The notes: generated by a model from the letters alone, not told the origin. Shown: positions 30,900 through 39,677, counted from the stretch's first letter. The stretch is 64,000 bases of DNA from Mycobacterium europaeum (GCF_002102155.1 NZ_LQOU01000051.1:124001-188000); one strand, 5' to 3'. Numbers and translations: made by a program.

Positions 30900-32042
30900 T
30901 CAGAGCCCAAGCGACCGGGCGATGATCACCTTCATGACCTCGCTGGAGCCGGCGTAGATTCGCGACACCCTTGCATCGGCATAGGCCCGCGCGATCGGGT
31001 ATTCCATCATGTAGCCGTAGCCACCGTGCAACTGCAGACAGCGGTCGATCACTCGGCCTTGTAGTTCGGTGCAGTACAGCTTGACCATGGCCGCATCTGC
31101 CGCTGACAGCTTTCCGTCCTCATGAGCCAGGAGGGCCCGGTCGAGCAGTGACTGACCGGCCTCGATTTCGGTGGCGCAGGCTGCGAGTTCGAATTTGGTG
31201 TTCTGGAATGACGATACTGTCGTACCAAACGCCTTGCGGCCCTTGGTGTATTCGATAGTGTCTCGTAACGCCTTGGCCGCGGCGGCCTGACTGTTCACCG
31301 CAATCGAGAGGCGCTCCTGGGCAAGGTTTTCCGTCAGGTAGGCGAACCCTTTGCCCTCCTCCCCTAAAAGGTTCTCGGCGGGCACCACTACATCGTCGAA
31401 GATCAGCTCCGCCAGGTCCTGTGACTTCAAGCCCAGCTTCTCGAGCTTGCGGCCGCGGATGAGCCGAGGGCTGTCGCCTTCGATCACCAGCAGGCTCAGG
31501 CCTTCCCGGCCGGCTTCGGGATCGGTCTTGACGGCGGTGACGATGAGGTCAGCGTTGGCGCCGTTGGAGATGAACGTCTTTGAGCCGTAGACGATGTAAT
31601 GATTGCCGTTGCGCACCGCGCGGGTGGTGATCGCCTTCATGTCGGAACCTGCGCCCGGCTCCGACATCGCCAGCGCGCTGACCGCGTCGCCGGATACCAG
31701 CCGCGGCAGCCACCGGCTTTGCTGCTCGGCATTGGCGACGTTGAGGAAGTACGGCATCGCAATGTCGGTATGCATTCGCAGCCCGCCGAGCGCGACGCCG
31801 GCGTGCTGGGATTCCTCGGTCAGGATGACATTGAACAGATAGCTGTCCTGACCGCCCCCACCGAATTCTTCGGGAACCTGGATACCTAGGAGGCCGAGCT
31901 TGCCTGCAGCGGTCCAGAAATGTCGCGGCGGCGCCCCGGCCTGCTCCCACTCGGTGTACTCCGGAACCACCTGCTCGGCGTAGAACGCGCGGACGGTCGC
32001 TCGAAACGCCTCATGGTCATCGTTGAACAGGGTGCGCTGCAC
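30900..32042 (-). CDS. Acyl-CoA dehydrogenase (FadE-like)
   Basis: The 380-residue protein has the complete set: IQVPEEFGGGGQDS, MSEPGAGSDMKAITT, GSKTFISNGANAD, KAFGTTVSSFQNTKFELA, LHGGYGYMMEYPIARAYADA and IYAGSSEVMKVIIARSLGL. The GYGYMxEYP-x-AR-Y-D motif places it in the common short/branched-chain-like group with the 34974-36116 protein. A GTG at 32042 preceded by a GAGAGG site gives the usual length; the frame is open to 32126. It stands alone between the Rieske fragment and the quinone reductase pseudogene. Confidence 0.89.
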   Translation of the reverse strand: MQRTLFNDDHEAFRATVRAFYAEQVVPEYTEWEQAGAPPRHFWTAAGKLGLLGIQVPEEFGGGGQDSYLFNVILTEESQHAGVALGGLRMHTDIAMPYFLNVANAEQQSRWLPRLVSGDAVSALAMSEPGAGSDMKAITTRAVRNGNHYIVYGSKTFISNGANADLIVTAVKTDPEAGREGLSLLVIEGDSPRLIRGRKLEKLGLKSQDLAELIFDDVVVPAENLLGEEGKGFAYLTENLAQERLSIAVNSQAAAAKALRDTIEYTKGRKAFGTTVSSFQNTKFELAACATEIEAGQSLLDRALLAHEDGKLSAADAAMVKLYCTELQGRVIDRCLQLHGGYGYMMEYPIARAYADARVSRIYAGSSEVMKVIIARSLGL

Positions 32043-32285
32043 TTGTTCGCCTCTCTGCCGCTTTGGCAATGCCGGTATTCGGGAAGATTTCAGATCTGGA
32101 TCCAACGTCGCAGCTGGGAGCCACAACGCGACAAGGCGATGTCGGTGCGCTCGGCCAACCCGACGATCAGGAGTCGATGTCTCAGGACGGACCGCCTCCT
32201 TTCGCTTCGGGCCGCGCCATCCGGGCCGCTAGGTGGTATGGATCGAACTGATTATACATAATTACTATTTTCTGTACATTCGTGC

Positions 32286-32670
32286 AGGCATGCCGAGAAG
32301 CGCCGGGTGGCAGCCGATTATGGGGCCGTCATAGTGTCCGACTATGGAGGAGACGACCTCAAGGGCCGGCTCAACGCACTCACCGGAGGCGGCTTGGCGT
32401 TGTCGTCGACCCCGGTCGGCGGCCGGTATCCCGAACCCTGCCTGCATGCGATGCGGCTGGGACGGGCGCGACGTCGTGCGCGGCTGCGCCGCGGTCGAGA
32501 TCCCGTGTATACCGCTGAACCTTGTTCTGCTCAAGGGAATTCGGATGATAGGTTTCGAGAACCGGACCATCATGGATCACCTGCCCGATGTCGTGACACG
32601 GCACCTCAGCGAGGTGCTGCAGATGCTCCTCGGCAAAGAGGCTTCATGCCGCGTGCAGTTCGGCAGCTAA
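32286..32670 (+). pseudogene. Frameshifted, 5'-truncated zinc-type quinone oxidoreductase (MDR family)
   Basis: In one frame, VAADYGAVIVSDYGGDDLKG, LNALTGGGLALSSTPVGGRY and LHAMRLG correspond to the nucleotide-binding domain of MDR NADPH:quinone reductases. About 32456 the resemblance moves to the next frame: WDGRDVVRGCAAVEIPCIPL, NLVLLKGIRMIGFENRTIMD and a C-terminus ending at 32670. One inserted base (extra C near 32456) explains this. The N-terminal half is missing, because the resemblance begins near 32286 in AT-rich DNA. Several family residues have also drifted. It is therefore a dead gene. Confidence 0.75.
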
Positions 32671-32675
32671 GCGCG

Positions 32676-33134
32676 TCACGGCCTGATCTTGCGCGGAACC
32701 AGTATTGCCCTTCCGATCCGCGATGCGATACGCCATCCCTCTGGTGTGCGTGTGTATTTGTCCTGAAACTCCATGAGTCGACACTCATCGACGGCGTAAT
32801 CCGCCGGCTTGCCGTCCTCCTGAGGCGGCCCGTGGTACACCATCGCGCAGATGACGCCCTCTGCGTATTCGTCGGAAACGTTGAGGAAGTGAAAATTCGT
32901 CAGCTGATGTCGCGCGGTCACCTTGGGGCGCTGACGCATAGCCTCCCGGATTTCATCACGGCCGCGATGGATGTTGCCTGCCCTGTCGAAATGCGCATCA
33001 GTGGTGAACAACTGGATCATCGATTCGAAGTCACCGTGGTCCATGAAGTAGGCGAATGCGGTGTTGAGCTTCACGAGCTCCCACTCGACAAGCGCCTGGT
33101 GCACTCGTTCCGCTGTCGCGGCAGATGTTTCCAT
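32676..33134 (-). CDS. NTF2/SnoaL-like protein (paralogue of 27152-27586)
   Basis: The 152-residue protein has LVKLNTAFAYFMDHGDFESM, FDRAGNIHRGRDEIREAM, RHQLTNFHFLNV, GVICAMVYHGPP and YTRTPEGWRIASRIGRAIL, closely matching the NTF2-like protein at 27152-27586. The N-terminus is longer by a helix. Its promoter region carries the second copy of the 24-nt element (33256-33279), so both paralogues probably answer to the same regulator. It is monocistronic and convergent with the quinone reductase remnant. Function not assignable beyond a small hydrophobic-pocket fold. Confidence 0.8.
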   Translation of the reverse strand: METSAATAERVHQALVEWELVKLNTAFAYFMDHGDFESMIQLFTTDAHFDRAGNIHRGRDEIREAMRQRPKVTARHQLTNFHFLNVSDEYAEGVICAMVYHGPPQEDGKPADYAVDECRLMEFQDKYTRTPEGWRIASRIGRAILVPRKIRP

Positions 33135-33483
33135 GTCACAACCTCACAGATGTTGATTTACGTTGACCTACAGGGATGCTCGGCGAGCGTTCGCCGCAAA
33201 AATCCACCTAACGACCACAACACAACCGCCGCAGTGATCGTATGAATATACTCTATTGAACACTACTCATATTATGTGTTCATACATGCCTAATGGTCAA
33301 GGACGGGCGCCGGGAGAACGGGCCGGACCCAAGTCATTGCGCCTGCCGCACATGCCATCCCCGACAAGTCTTAAGCCGGCGCTGTTTCTCATCGGCGCCC
33401 GCCCATCCTGGCTCAGGACGCGTGAGAGATGCCCGTGCACAGCCCGGCGTGCGACAGCGTACTCGCCGAGAGGGGGCCGCCGA
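33135..33483. other. Intergenic region with the shared promoter element
   Basis: 349 bases without a credible gene. The first half is the upstream region of the NTF2-like gene and holds the 24-nt element at 33256-33279. The rest (33300-33483) is ordinary high-GC DNA in which I recognise nothing, including no toxin gene for the neighbouring Phd-like protein. Confidence 0.4.
33256..33279 (-). repeat. 24-nt promoter-region element, copy 2
   Basis: TTGAACACTA plus 5 nt (CTCAT) plus ATTATGTGT, identical to the copy at 28866-28889 except for 3 bases of the spacer. It lies 122 bp upstream of the NTF2-like start at 33134. Flanking AATATA also resembles the AATATG flank of copy 1, so the similarity extends a little beyond the 24 nt. 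Confidence 0.6.
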
Positions 33484-33786
33484 TCATCCCGAAATGTGGG
33501 CCAGTTGGCAGCCTTGATGGGCGATCACGATGGACTCGCCCGCGGCAACCCGATCAAAGTACCGTCCTGCATGGGATCGAAAGTGACTGAGATCCACGAC
33601 GACCGGATGCGGTGGCGATACGACCGGCTGTCCGGCGCCCCTGGCCGGCGCTCTTTTTGGCATCGCGTCGATTCTGGCCACGATCCGACCGCGGCGCTTC
33701 ACATGCAAGCTGTCGCCGGCTGCCACCCGCCGAAGGTAGGCGCACGTAGCACCGCGCAGCTGGCCGATCCCGATCGTGTGTTCCAT
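33484..33786 (-). CDS. Tandem Phd/YefM-like antitoxin-domain protein (orphan)
   Basis: The 100-residue protein contains two copies of the Phd/YefM N-terminal domain. The first is GIGQLRGATCAYLRRVAAGD, then LHVKRRGRIVARIDA; the second is LSHFRSHAGRYFDRVAAGES, then IVIAHQGCQLAHI. This fold binds DNA as a dimer in type II toxin-antitoxin systems and autoregulates its promoter. No toxin-like gene follows. The start at 33786 (ATG, 6 nt after GGGGAG) is preferred over the ATG at 33792. Either a relic of a toxin-antitoxin pair, or a regulator made by duplication; the sequence does not decide. Confidence 0.65.
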   Translation of the reverse strand: MEHTIGIGQLRGATCAYLRRVAAGDSLHVKRRGRIVARIDAMPKRAPARGAGQPVVSPPHPVVVDLSHFRSHAGRYFDRVAAGESIVIAHQGCQLAHISG

Positions 33787-34073
33787 GACCATCTCCCCAA
33801 GTGACCCGGCGGTGCGGGGGTCAACCGGTAGCTAAATATATTCCTATATAGCACCTCGGCGACGCAGGCCCTAACAGCGGCGGGCCATCGGCGCAGCTCG
33901 TGCGGTGACGGCACGTTCAGCGTTGGTGATCGGTCTGAAGTCCCTCTCGCACTTCGTCTGTGTTGAATCTGGCAAACATGGCCACGCCACGGGATCGCAC
34001 ACACCCGCATGTGCGCACAGACCCACCGACGCTAACCCAATGACAAGGCACGCAGGTTGTCCCGCAGGGAGGC

Positions 34074-34934
34074 TCATGTCAACGTGACCCGGCGGAACGC
34101 CGCTGACGCGGTGGCGATGATGCGGCCGTCGGCAGCTTCGTCGATCATGGTGGCCTCGACACCGAACCGCGGCCCGTGCGGGTTGACTACGACGGCACTG
34201 GCCACAAACGGGCCGGTGTAACCGGCCCGGACAAACATCACCGTGTAGTGCTCTACCTGCAGGTCCGTAGCGCCCAGGATCCGTTGGAGTTGGTCGGTCA
34301 TCGCCGCTTCCAAGGCGATGTTGATGGGTCCCTGGTGCAGCGCCGAGTGCGGCGAGGCGATCTCAGGTGTCACCTTCGGGATTTCCAGCGTGCCGTCCGC
34401 CCGCTTGCTGATGCCGAACACCTCGCGCAGCGGCGGCAGATCCGGGGTGTCGGCCAGGTCATCGATCGGGTTTTCCACCGGGTAGAAGCCGGGCGGTACA
34501 TCACCCAGGCTCACCCCACTGCCCGTCGAGATCGCGATGACCCGGCTGTGGTCGGCGGCGTCGACGACCCGGGCACGGCTGAAGCCCATGGTGCGACCCA
34601 CGCTGATCACGTCGCGAATCACCTCTAGGCGCGTGACGTCGTAGGCGGGATCGAGGATGTCGTAGGTCATCGTCACCGGCGCGGGCACGCATTCGTCGTC
34701 GCGCCACCACGGTTCGGGCGCCAGGATCGTCAACGGGCCCGCCGTGATACCGCCCGATGAGTTGCGCATATCGTGGCGCAGCGGCATCGCTTCCTTCTCC
34801 ACGCCGGCATCCAGGTGCGGTGTCGTTTTGCCAAGGTAGGTATAGCTTTTCAGGGCTCGCCAGGACTTCTCGAAGTGCTTCCAGTGCTCTTCGGGCGTCA
34901 CGGTCCTGATGTCGCCGTAAGAATCGTTACCCAC
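34074..34934 (-). CDS. Double-hotdog protein (PaaI/thioesterase-like), function unknown
   Basis: The 286-residue protein appears to contain two hotdog repeats. The first carries RHDMRNSSGGITAGPLTIL and a strand pair MTYDILDPAYDVTRLEVIRD (first twenty), the second SPHSALHQGPINIALEAAM and FVRAGYTGPFVASAVVV. Such proteins are acyl-CoA thioesterases or hydratases. It is translated 40 nt after a FadE gene in the same direction, so it probably acts on an acyl-CoA of that pathway. The conserved catalytic residues of neither thioesterases nor hydratases can be assigned with confidence. The gap 33787-34073 upstream of the Phd gene has nothing recognisable. Confidence 0.68.
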   Translation of the reverse strand: MGNDSYGDIRTVTPEEHWKHFEKSWRALKSYTYLGKTTPHLDAGVEKEAMPLRHDMRNSSGGITAGPLTILAPEPWWRDDECVPAPVTMTYDILDPAYDVTRLEVIRDVISVGRTMGFSRARVVDAADHSRVIAISTGSGVSLGDVPPGFYPVENPIDDLADTPDLPPLREVFGISKRADGTLEIPKVTPEIASPHSALHQGPINIALEAAMTDQLQRILGATDLQVEHYTVMFVRAGYTGPFVASAVVVNPHGPRFGVEATMIDEAADGRIIATASAAFRRVTLT

Positions 34935-34973
34935 CTGACCTCCTTGTCGTGGGGCGCTAGCTGCCGATCGAGT

Positions 34974-36116
34974 TCACAGGCCGAGGTCGCGGCCGATCAG
35001 GTCTTTCATGATCTCGGTGGTGCCGCCGAAGATGGTCATGATGCGGGTGTCCACGTAGTCGCGCGCCACCCGGTACTCGTTCATGTAGCCGTAGCCGCCG
35101 TGCAGCTGCACGCAGGCGTCGACGACTTTCTTGGCGAGCTCGGTGCACCACCACTTGGCCTTGGCGGCTTCCACCGCCGTCAACTCGTTGTCCCGCACCG
35201 CCAGCAGACACCGGTCGATGTACTGCTCGGCGATCTCCAGCTCGGTGTCGAGCTCGGCCATCACGAAGCGGTTGTGTTGGAAGCTGCCGATCGGCTGTCC
35301 GAATGCCCTGCGGTCCTTGGCGTACTGAAGGGTCTGCCGCCAGGTCTCGCGGGCGCCGGCGACTGCGGAGATTGCGATCGACAGTCGCTCGGAGGGCAGG
35401 TTGTGCATCAGGTGGTAGAACCCTCGACCTTCGGCGCCGAGCACATTGGTCGACGGGACCCGGACGTTCTCGAAGTGCAATTCGGCGGTGTCTTGTGAGG
35501 GCAATCCCATCTTGTCCAGCTTGCGCCCCCGGGTGAAGCCCGCCATGTCGCGCTCCACCACCAGCAGTGTGAATCCCTTGTGTCCTGCCGCGGGATCGGT
35601 GCGCGTGACGACCACGACGAGATCGCAGTTGATGCCGGAGGAGATGAAGGTCTTGGAGCCGTTGAGGATCCAGTCGTCGCCGTCGCGGACCGCGGAGGTG
35701 CGGATGCCGGCCAAGTCGCTACCCGCGCCGGGCTCGGTCATCGCGATCGCCACGATGGTCTCCCCACTGATGATCCCCGGCAGCCACCGCTTCTTCTGCT
35801 CGTCATTGGCCAATGTGCTGAAGTAGGGGCCCACGACATCGTTCTGCAGGCTCAGCGCGGGAACAACGTTGCCCCACTTCGCGAACTCCTCATTGATGAC
35901 GGCGTTGAACCGGAAGTCATCCGAACCACCACCCCCATACTCCTCGGGCATATTGAATCCGATCAGGCCGTACTTAGCCGCCGCGAGGTAGGCCGAACGG
36001 TCGACGATGCGCTCGCGTTCCCACTTCTCGGCATGCGGTGCAACCTCACGCTCGATGAACTGTCGCGCGGTCTCCCGCAGCTGTTCGTGCTCGGCCTCGA
36101 ACACCAAACGCCTCAT
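34974..36116 (-). CDS. Acyl-CoA dehydrogenase (FadE-like)
   Basis: The 380-residue protein has FNMPEEYGGGGSDDFRFNAV, AMTEPGAGSDLAGIRTSAV, NGSKTFISSGINCDLVVVV, RRAFGQPIGSFQHNRFVMAE, LHGGYGYMNEYRVARDYVDT and IFGGTTEIMKDLIGRDLGL. It belongs to the same group as 30900-32042. ATG 36116 is taken as the start because it begins the family N-terminus; a GTG four codons earlier (36128) is also possible. It is followed by a double-hotdog gene. A 28-bp inverted repeat at 36186-36213 lies upstream. Confidence 0.9.
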   Translation of the reverse strand: MRRLVFEAEHEQLRETARQFIEREVAPHAEKWERERIVDRSAYLAAAKYGLIGFNMPEEYGGGGSDDFRFNAVINEEFAKWGNVVPALSLQNDVVGPYFSTLANDEQKKRWLPGIISGETIVAIAMTEPGAGSDLAGIRTSAVRDGDDWILNGSKTFISSGINCDLVVVVTRTDPAAGHKGFTLLVVERDMAGFTRGRKLDKMGLPSQDTAELHFENVRVPSTNVLGAEGRGFYHLMHNLPSERLSIAISAVAGARETWRQTLQYAKDRRAFGQPIGSFQHNRFVMAELDTELEIAEQYIDRCLLAVRDNELTAVEAAKAKWWCTELAKKVVDACVQLHGGYGYMNEYRVARDYVDTRIMTIFGGTTEIMKDLIGRDLGL

Positions 36117-36185
36117 CCTCACACCCACTTTCTCGCCGGTCCGCAGCCGCGACGGGCCGGCTCGGCAACGCCCTGTCGATCACCT

Positions 36186-36215
36186 ATAATCCGATATATG
36201 GTTATCTGATTATCG
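36186..36215. promoter_or_regulatory. Nested inverted repeats in the promoter of the FadE-hotdog operon
   Basis: ATAATC (36186-36191) pairs with GATTAT (36208-36213), and CGATA (36192-36196) with TATCG (36211-36215), in AT-rich DNA about 70 bp before the FadE start at 36116. It is a candidate site for the FadR-like regulator encoded at 36414, which is transcribed in the same direction. The rest of 36117-36413 shows nothing else. Confidence 0.4.
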
Positions 36216-36413
36216 TAGGGTACCTCCGGTGTGAGGACTCGCTGGGGTGCCGGATCGTCAAACCCGGTGCGACCGACGGGACCGGCTGGACTCGTTATCG
36301 GTCGCTGAGCAAGCACTTGGAAACTGGCCGAGCAGCCGTTGGCGTTATGTTGGTCGTGATGCCGAGCCAGCGAGTTGCATTGAGCGCCAATGTGATTGTT
36401 TTTCGCCGGTTCG

Positions 36414-37196
36414 CTAGGAGAGCAGGTCGATGACGCGGTCCCGGTGCTGAACCTTCGTGAGATAGCGACGGGCGCTGGTCATGTGGTCCCGCCAGGCTTG
36501 TTCGGCGGCTTCGCCGTCTCCGGCGTGGATGAGGGCCGCGATCTTTTCGTAGCTGCGCAGCGCGCGCCGGTTCGCCCGCGCGAGTTCTGGACTGTCAGAC
36601 CCGATTTCAGCGACAGTCGTGGCCAGTTCGCGCTCGATGATCTCCGAGAGCATGCCGATAACCGCGGCCAGGGTGTGGTTGCCGGACAGCTCAACGAGTT
36701 TGAGGTGGAAACTCACCCCGGCACTGTGGAATCCGCGGGGGTCTTCGGCGGCGGCGCAAACCCGGCCGAGTTCGTCGTCGAGCGCGGTCAGTTGGGCCCA
36801 TGAGGCAGTTTGCGCCAGTCGGCGCACCGCGGGCGGCTCGATGACCAGTCGGGCGTCCCAGACGTCACCGATGGTCGTGCCGGACAGCATCAGCACCATG
36901 GCGAACAATCTGGCGGCGGCGTCGGGACCAGGCACCGTCACGCGCGCACCGCCGGGTGGGCCGCGGCGGATGGTGACCAACGCGTCGCCTTCCAACAACC
37001 GCAGCGCTTCCCGCAGTGTCGGTCGCGATACCCCGAATCGTCGTATCAGTTCGGCTTCGGGCGGCAGCCAGTCACCGTCGACGAGTTCCCCGCTGACAAT
37101 CATCCGCCGGACCTGAGCCGCAACCTGATCCGACATCTTGAGCGGACGGACCCGCTGCTCGGCGCCGGCACGTGCAAACGGGTTGCCCTCCGTCAC
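36414..37196 (-). CDS. GntR-family transcriptional regulator, FadR subfamily
   Basis: The 260-residue protein has a winged helix (MSDQVAAQVRRMIVSGELVD, LPPEAELIRRFGVSRPTLRE, ALRLLEGDALVTIRRG) and an all-helical FCD/FadR C-terminal domain. There, D/H residues such as FHSAGVSFHLKLVELSGNH and H in WRDHMTSARRYL suggest a metal-dependent effector pocket. The GTG start follows GGAGGAG. Regulators of this type sense acyl-CoA or organic acids and repress catabolic genes. It is monocistronic; the inverted repeats at 36186-36215 are a candidate target. Confidence 0.88.
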   Translation of the reverse strand: MTEGNPFARAGAEQRVRPLKMSDQVAAQVRRMIVSGELVDGDWLPPEAELIRRFGVSRPTLREALRLLEGDALVTIRRGPPGGARVTVPGPDAAARLFAMVLMLSGTTIGDVWDARLVIEPPAVRRLAQTASWAQLTALDDELGRVCAAAEDPRGFHSAGVSFHLKLVELSGNHTLAAVIGMLSEIIERELATTVAEIGSDSPELARANRRALRSYEKIAALIHAGDGEAAEQAWRDHMTSARRYLTKVQHRDRVIDLLS

Positions 37197-37347
37197 GCAC
37201 TCCTCCTCGCCCGGTCGTGCGGGTCAATGATAGTCACCCAAGGAAGTGGCGCTAGTTCATCTACAGCAATGATCCCATCCTCATAGCTAAGGGTAGGTTG
37301 GCGCCACGCACGCATGTCGTTGCACAACAAGGGATCACACGATGACC

Positions 37348-38709
37348 TCACATCGGCAGGGCGCGTCGCAGCACCTTGCCCGCCGGTGATCGAGGGAGCT
37401 CGGGGATTCGCACCCACTCGTCAGGGACTTTGAAGCCCATGGTTCTCGCCCGGGTCCAGACCCGGACCTCGTCGAAGTCAACCTCGTCGCCGACGACATA
37501 CGCCCGGATCCGTTGACCGAGCCGCTCGTCAGGAATGCCGACGATGGCGACCTCGTGGATGCTCGGGTGGCCGGTGATGAGGGCCTCGACCTCGGTGGGG
37601 TCGACGTTCTCCCCGCCGCGGACGATGCGGTCTCCAGCGCGTCCGATCAGGCGCAGCCGCCCCTCTTCGTCGAGGGTGCCAAGGTCTCCTGTGTGCAACC
37701 ATGCACCGTCCACCGCTCCGAAGAGGTGGGCGGCGCGGGCGACCACCTCTTCACCGTCCAGCCGCAGCTCGACGCCCGGAAGGGCGACGCCGACCGTGTC
37801 CAAGCCAATACCCGCGCGGTGGGCGTCGTCGTCGAGCCAGGTCAGCGGACTGCCCTCGGTCTGGCCGTAGAGCTGGATCAGCCGAACCTCGGGCAGCGCG
37901 TCGATGACGCGCCGTACGAGCGCGGGAGCCATTGGGGCGGCGCCGTACTGGATGACCTCCAGCGGTGCATCTGCGAGCGCACCCCGTTCCAGGAGGTCGT
38001 GGAGCATTGTGGGCACGAGGATGGTGTGCGTCGCGCCCAGTGCGGCGAGCTCAGCCCAGTGCGCGGCTGCCCCGCCGGGTAGCGGGGCGACCGCGGAGCC
38101 GGCGCCGAGCCCCACCAGGAGCTGGCCCAGGCCGGCAATGTGGTGCAGGGGCGATCCCGCTGTGACGATCGAGGCCGGGGTCAGGCCCAGGATCGCCGCG
38201 AGCAGTCTGATGCGGGCGACCAGCTCGCGGTGACGTCCGGGCACCCGCTTGGGGACGCCGGTTGTTCCGGACGTGTGCAACACCAGGGCGACGTCGGTGT
38301 CCCCGGGGATGGGCAGCGGTGTGGTTGACCGCGGGAAGGACGGAAGCGATACCGGCCGGCATCCGGCACTGCGCACCAGGTCGGCCAACGATCCCTCGTC
38401 GACCACGACCAGCGATGTCCGTCCCGGATCCAGCAGGGGTAGTAGGTCGGCTGGCCCGGAGCGGGGGTTCAATGGCGCCACGGGAAGTCCCAGGGCGGCG
38501 CCTGCCACGGTGAGGGCAAGGACGTCCGGGCCGGAGGGGACGAGCAGCGGGATGTGCAGCGCGCCTTCGGTGGGCTGTCCGGCGAGCCAGTCCGCGGCTC
38601 CCGCGGCGCGCTCGAGCAGTTCGCCTGTACTCCAGCGCATTTGGGGCGTGACCACCGCCAGCGACGTCTGAGGCCTCGCCCGAAGCAGGGTGAGCAGGGT
38701 TTCCACCAC
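37348..38709 (-). CDS. Acyl-CoA synthetase (AMP-forming)
   Basis: The 453-residue ANL ligase is shorter than usual at the N-terminus. Motifs are VLHTSGTTGVPKRVPG, IQLYGQTEGSPLT, LHTGDLGTLDEEGRL, DRIVRGGENVDPTEVE and the catalytic lysine in SPAGKVLRRAL. The GTG start at 38709 follows GAAGGGAG by 7 nt, which lies over the stop of the preceding thioesterase-like gene; the frame open to 38820 overlaps that gene and is not used. It forms an operon with the double-hotdog protein and a truncated condensing-enzyme fragment upstream. Substrate unknown. Confidence 0.86.
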   Translation of the reverse strand: MVETLLTLLRARPQTSLAVVTPQMRWSTGELLERAAGAADWLAGQPTEGALHIPLLVPSGPDVLALTVAGAALGLPVAPLNPRSGPADLLPLLDPGRTSLVVVDEGSLADLVRSAGCRPVSLPSFPRSTTPLPIPGDTDVALVLHTSGTTGVPKRVPGRHRELVARIRLLAAILGLTPASIVTAGSPLHHIAGLGQLLVGLGAGSAVAPLPGGAAAHWAELAALGATHTILVPTMLHDLLERGALADAPLEVIQYGAAPMAPALVRRVIDALPEVRLIQLYGQTEGSPLTWLDDDAHRAGIGLDTVGVALPGVELRLDGEEVVARAAHLFGAVDGAWLHTGDLGTLDEEGRLRLIGRAGDRIVRGGENVDPTEVEALITGHPSIHEVAIVGIPDERLGQRIRAYVVGDEVDFDEVRVWTRARTMGFKVPDEWVRIPELPRSPAGKVLRRALPM

Positions 38710-38722
38710 TGCGTGGCTCCCT

Positions 38723-39538
38723 TCAGGTGGTGACCGCGTAGGTGGAGGTCGAGGACCCCAGCAGCGCACCGGTCTCGTCGAGCAGGCGGCACGTCGTGGA
38801 GACGATCCGGCGTCCGACACGGTCGATCGACGCTTCGCAGCGCACCAGGCATCCGGCCTGTGCCGGCACCGGGCGGAGGTAGCGGTGAGCGTGCCCCAGG
38901 GGTGTCACGGTGCGGCCTTGGGAGGCAACCCGGCGTGAGGCGAGCTCCGAGAGCGCCGAGATGAAGCCGCCGTGGATGTGACCGTGGCGGTTGGCCACGC
39001 GCGGGTCCGCAGCCCAGCTGGTGACGACCCGATCCGCAGACTCTTCCTCGACGACCAGCGACAGGACCTGTTCGATCGCAGTGCCGTAGACACTGCCGTC
39101 GACTAGCGCGGCGAAATCCGAAGGCTCACGGACCAGCGTGTGATACCGCGCGATCCCGTGGGCCAGCACCGTGCCCCGGTCGTCGACAACGTCGCCGTAG
39201 GCCACCAGCACCTCCCCTTGGTGGCTCAACACGTGGCCGTAGGAGAGCAGCTCGGTCCCCCTGCTGGGGACCCCGGCGGCGAACCAGGTCTGCAAGGCGC
39301 CGCTGATGCTCACCTCCTGCGGAGCCAAGGCAGTCATGGCCAGCATCCCCAGGCCGGAGTCCAGGACCACCTGCAACAGCGCAGGGTGGACGTGGCCGTC
39401 GGTGATCCACGCCGGTGCCAGGGCCGCTCGCGCGCAGGCACCACGCTTGGGGGCGTCGGTGAAAGTCATCCCGGTCAACGTGAAGCAGGGCGAGGAGATC
39501 TGCCGTACCGGCCCGCGGGGCCGCAACCCGTCACTCAC
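38723..39538 (-). CDS. Double-hotdog PaaI-like thioesterase family protein
   Basis: The 271-residue protein contains two hotdog domains. The first includes ITDGHVHPALLQVVLDSGLG with an Asp in the helix (PaaI-like), the second NRHGHIHGGFISALSELAS with the HGG and acidic residue of thioesterases. It may release CoA from an aryl- or acyl-CoA. A GTG start at 39538 is taken; M24 (39469) is an alternative because the first 20 residues are weakly conserved. It starts just past a fragment of a condensing enzyme, which may have been its original upstream neighbour. Confidence 0.75.
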   Translation of the reverse strand: MSDGLRPRGPVRQISSPCFTLTGMTFTDAPKRGACARAALAPAWITDGHVHPALLQVVLDSGLGMLAMTALAPQEVSISGALQTWFAAGVPSRGTELLSYGHVLSHQGEVLVAYGDVVDDRGTVLAHGIARYHTLVREPSDFAALVDGSVYGTAIEQVLSLVVEEESADRVVTSWAADPRVANRHGHIHGGFISALSELASRRVASQGRTVTPLGHAHRYLRPVPAQAGCLVRCEASIDRVGRRIVSTTCRLLDETGALLGSSTSTYAVTT

Positions 39539-39539
39539 C

Positions 39540-39677
39540 TGATCAAACGTCGACCGGATCGGCCGCGCGCCCAGCTGCGACGGCCATGGTCAGCACATCC
39601 TCATCGGGCCCGTTCACCTGGCGACTGCCCGCTGCCCCGGGCAGCGCATAGCGGCTTATCGAGACGATGTCGGTCAT
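39540..39677 (-). pseudogene. N-terminal fragment of a thiolase/HMG-CoA-synthase-like enzyme
   Basis: A 45-codon frame starts with ATG and reads ISRYALPGAAGSRQVNGPDE followed by DVLTMAVAAGRA. This resembles the first strand-helix of the actinobacterial/archaeal HMG-CoA-synthase-like condensing enzymes (R-x-P ... G-x-DED-x-LTMAVEAA). It ends at a TGA where those proteins continue for 300 or more residues, and the hotdog gene begins directly downstream. It is best read as the stump left by a deletion; a small functional peptide is less likely. Confidence 0.45.

Noticed and set aside
33256..33804. Plus-strand open frame opposite the Phd-like protein
   Set aside because: It runs through the promoter element and antisense to the tandem Phd gene; no motif.
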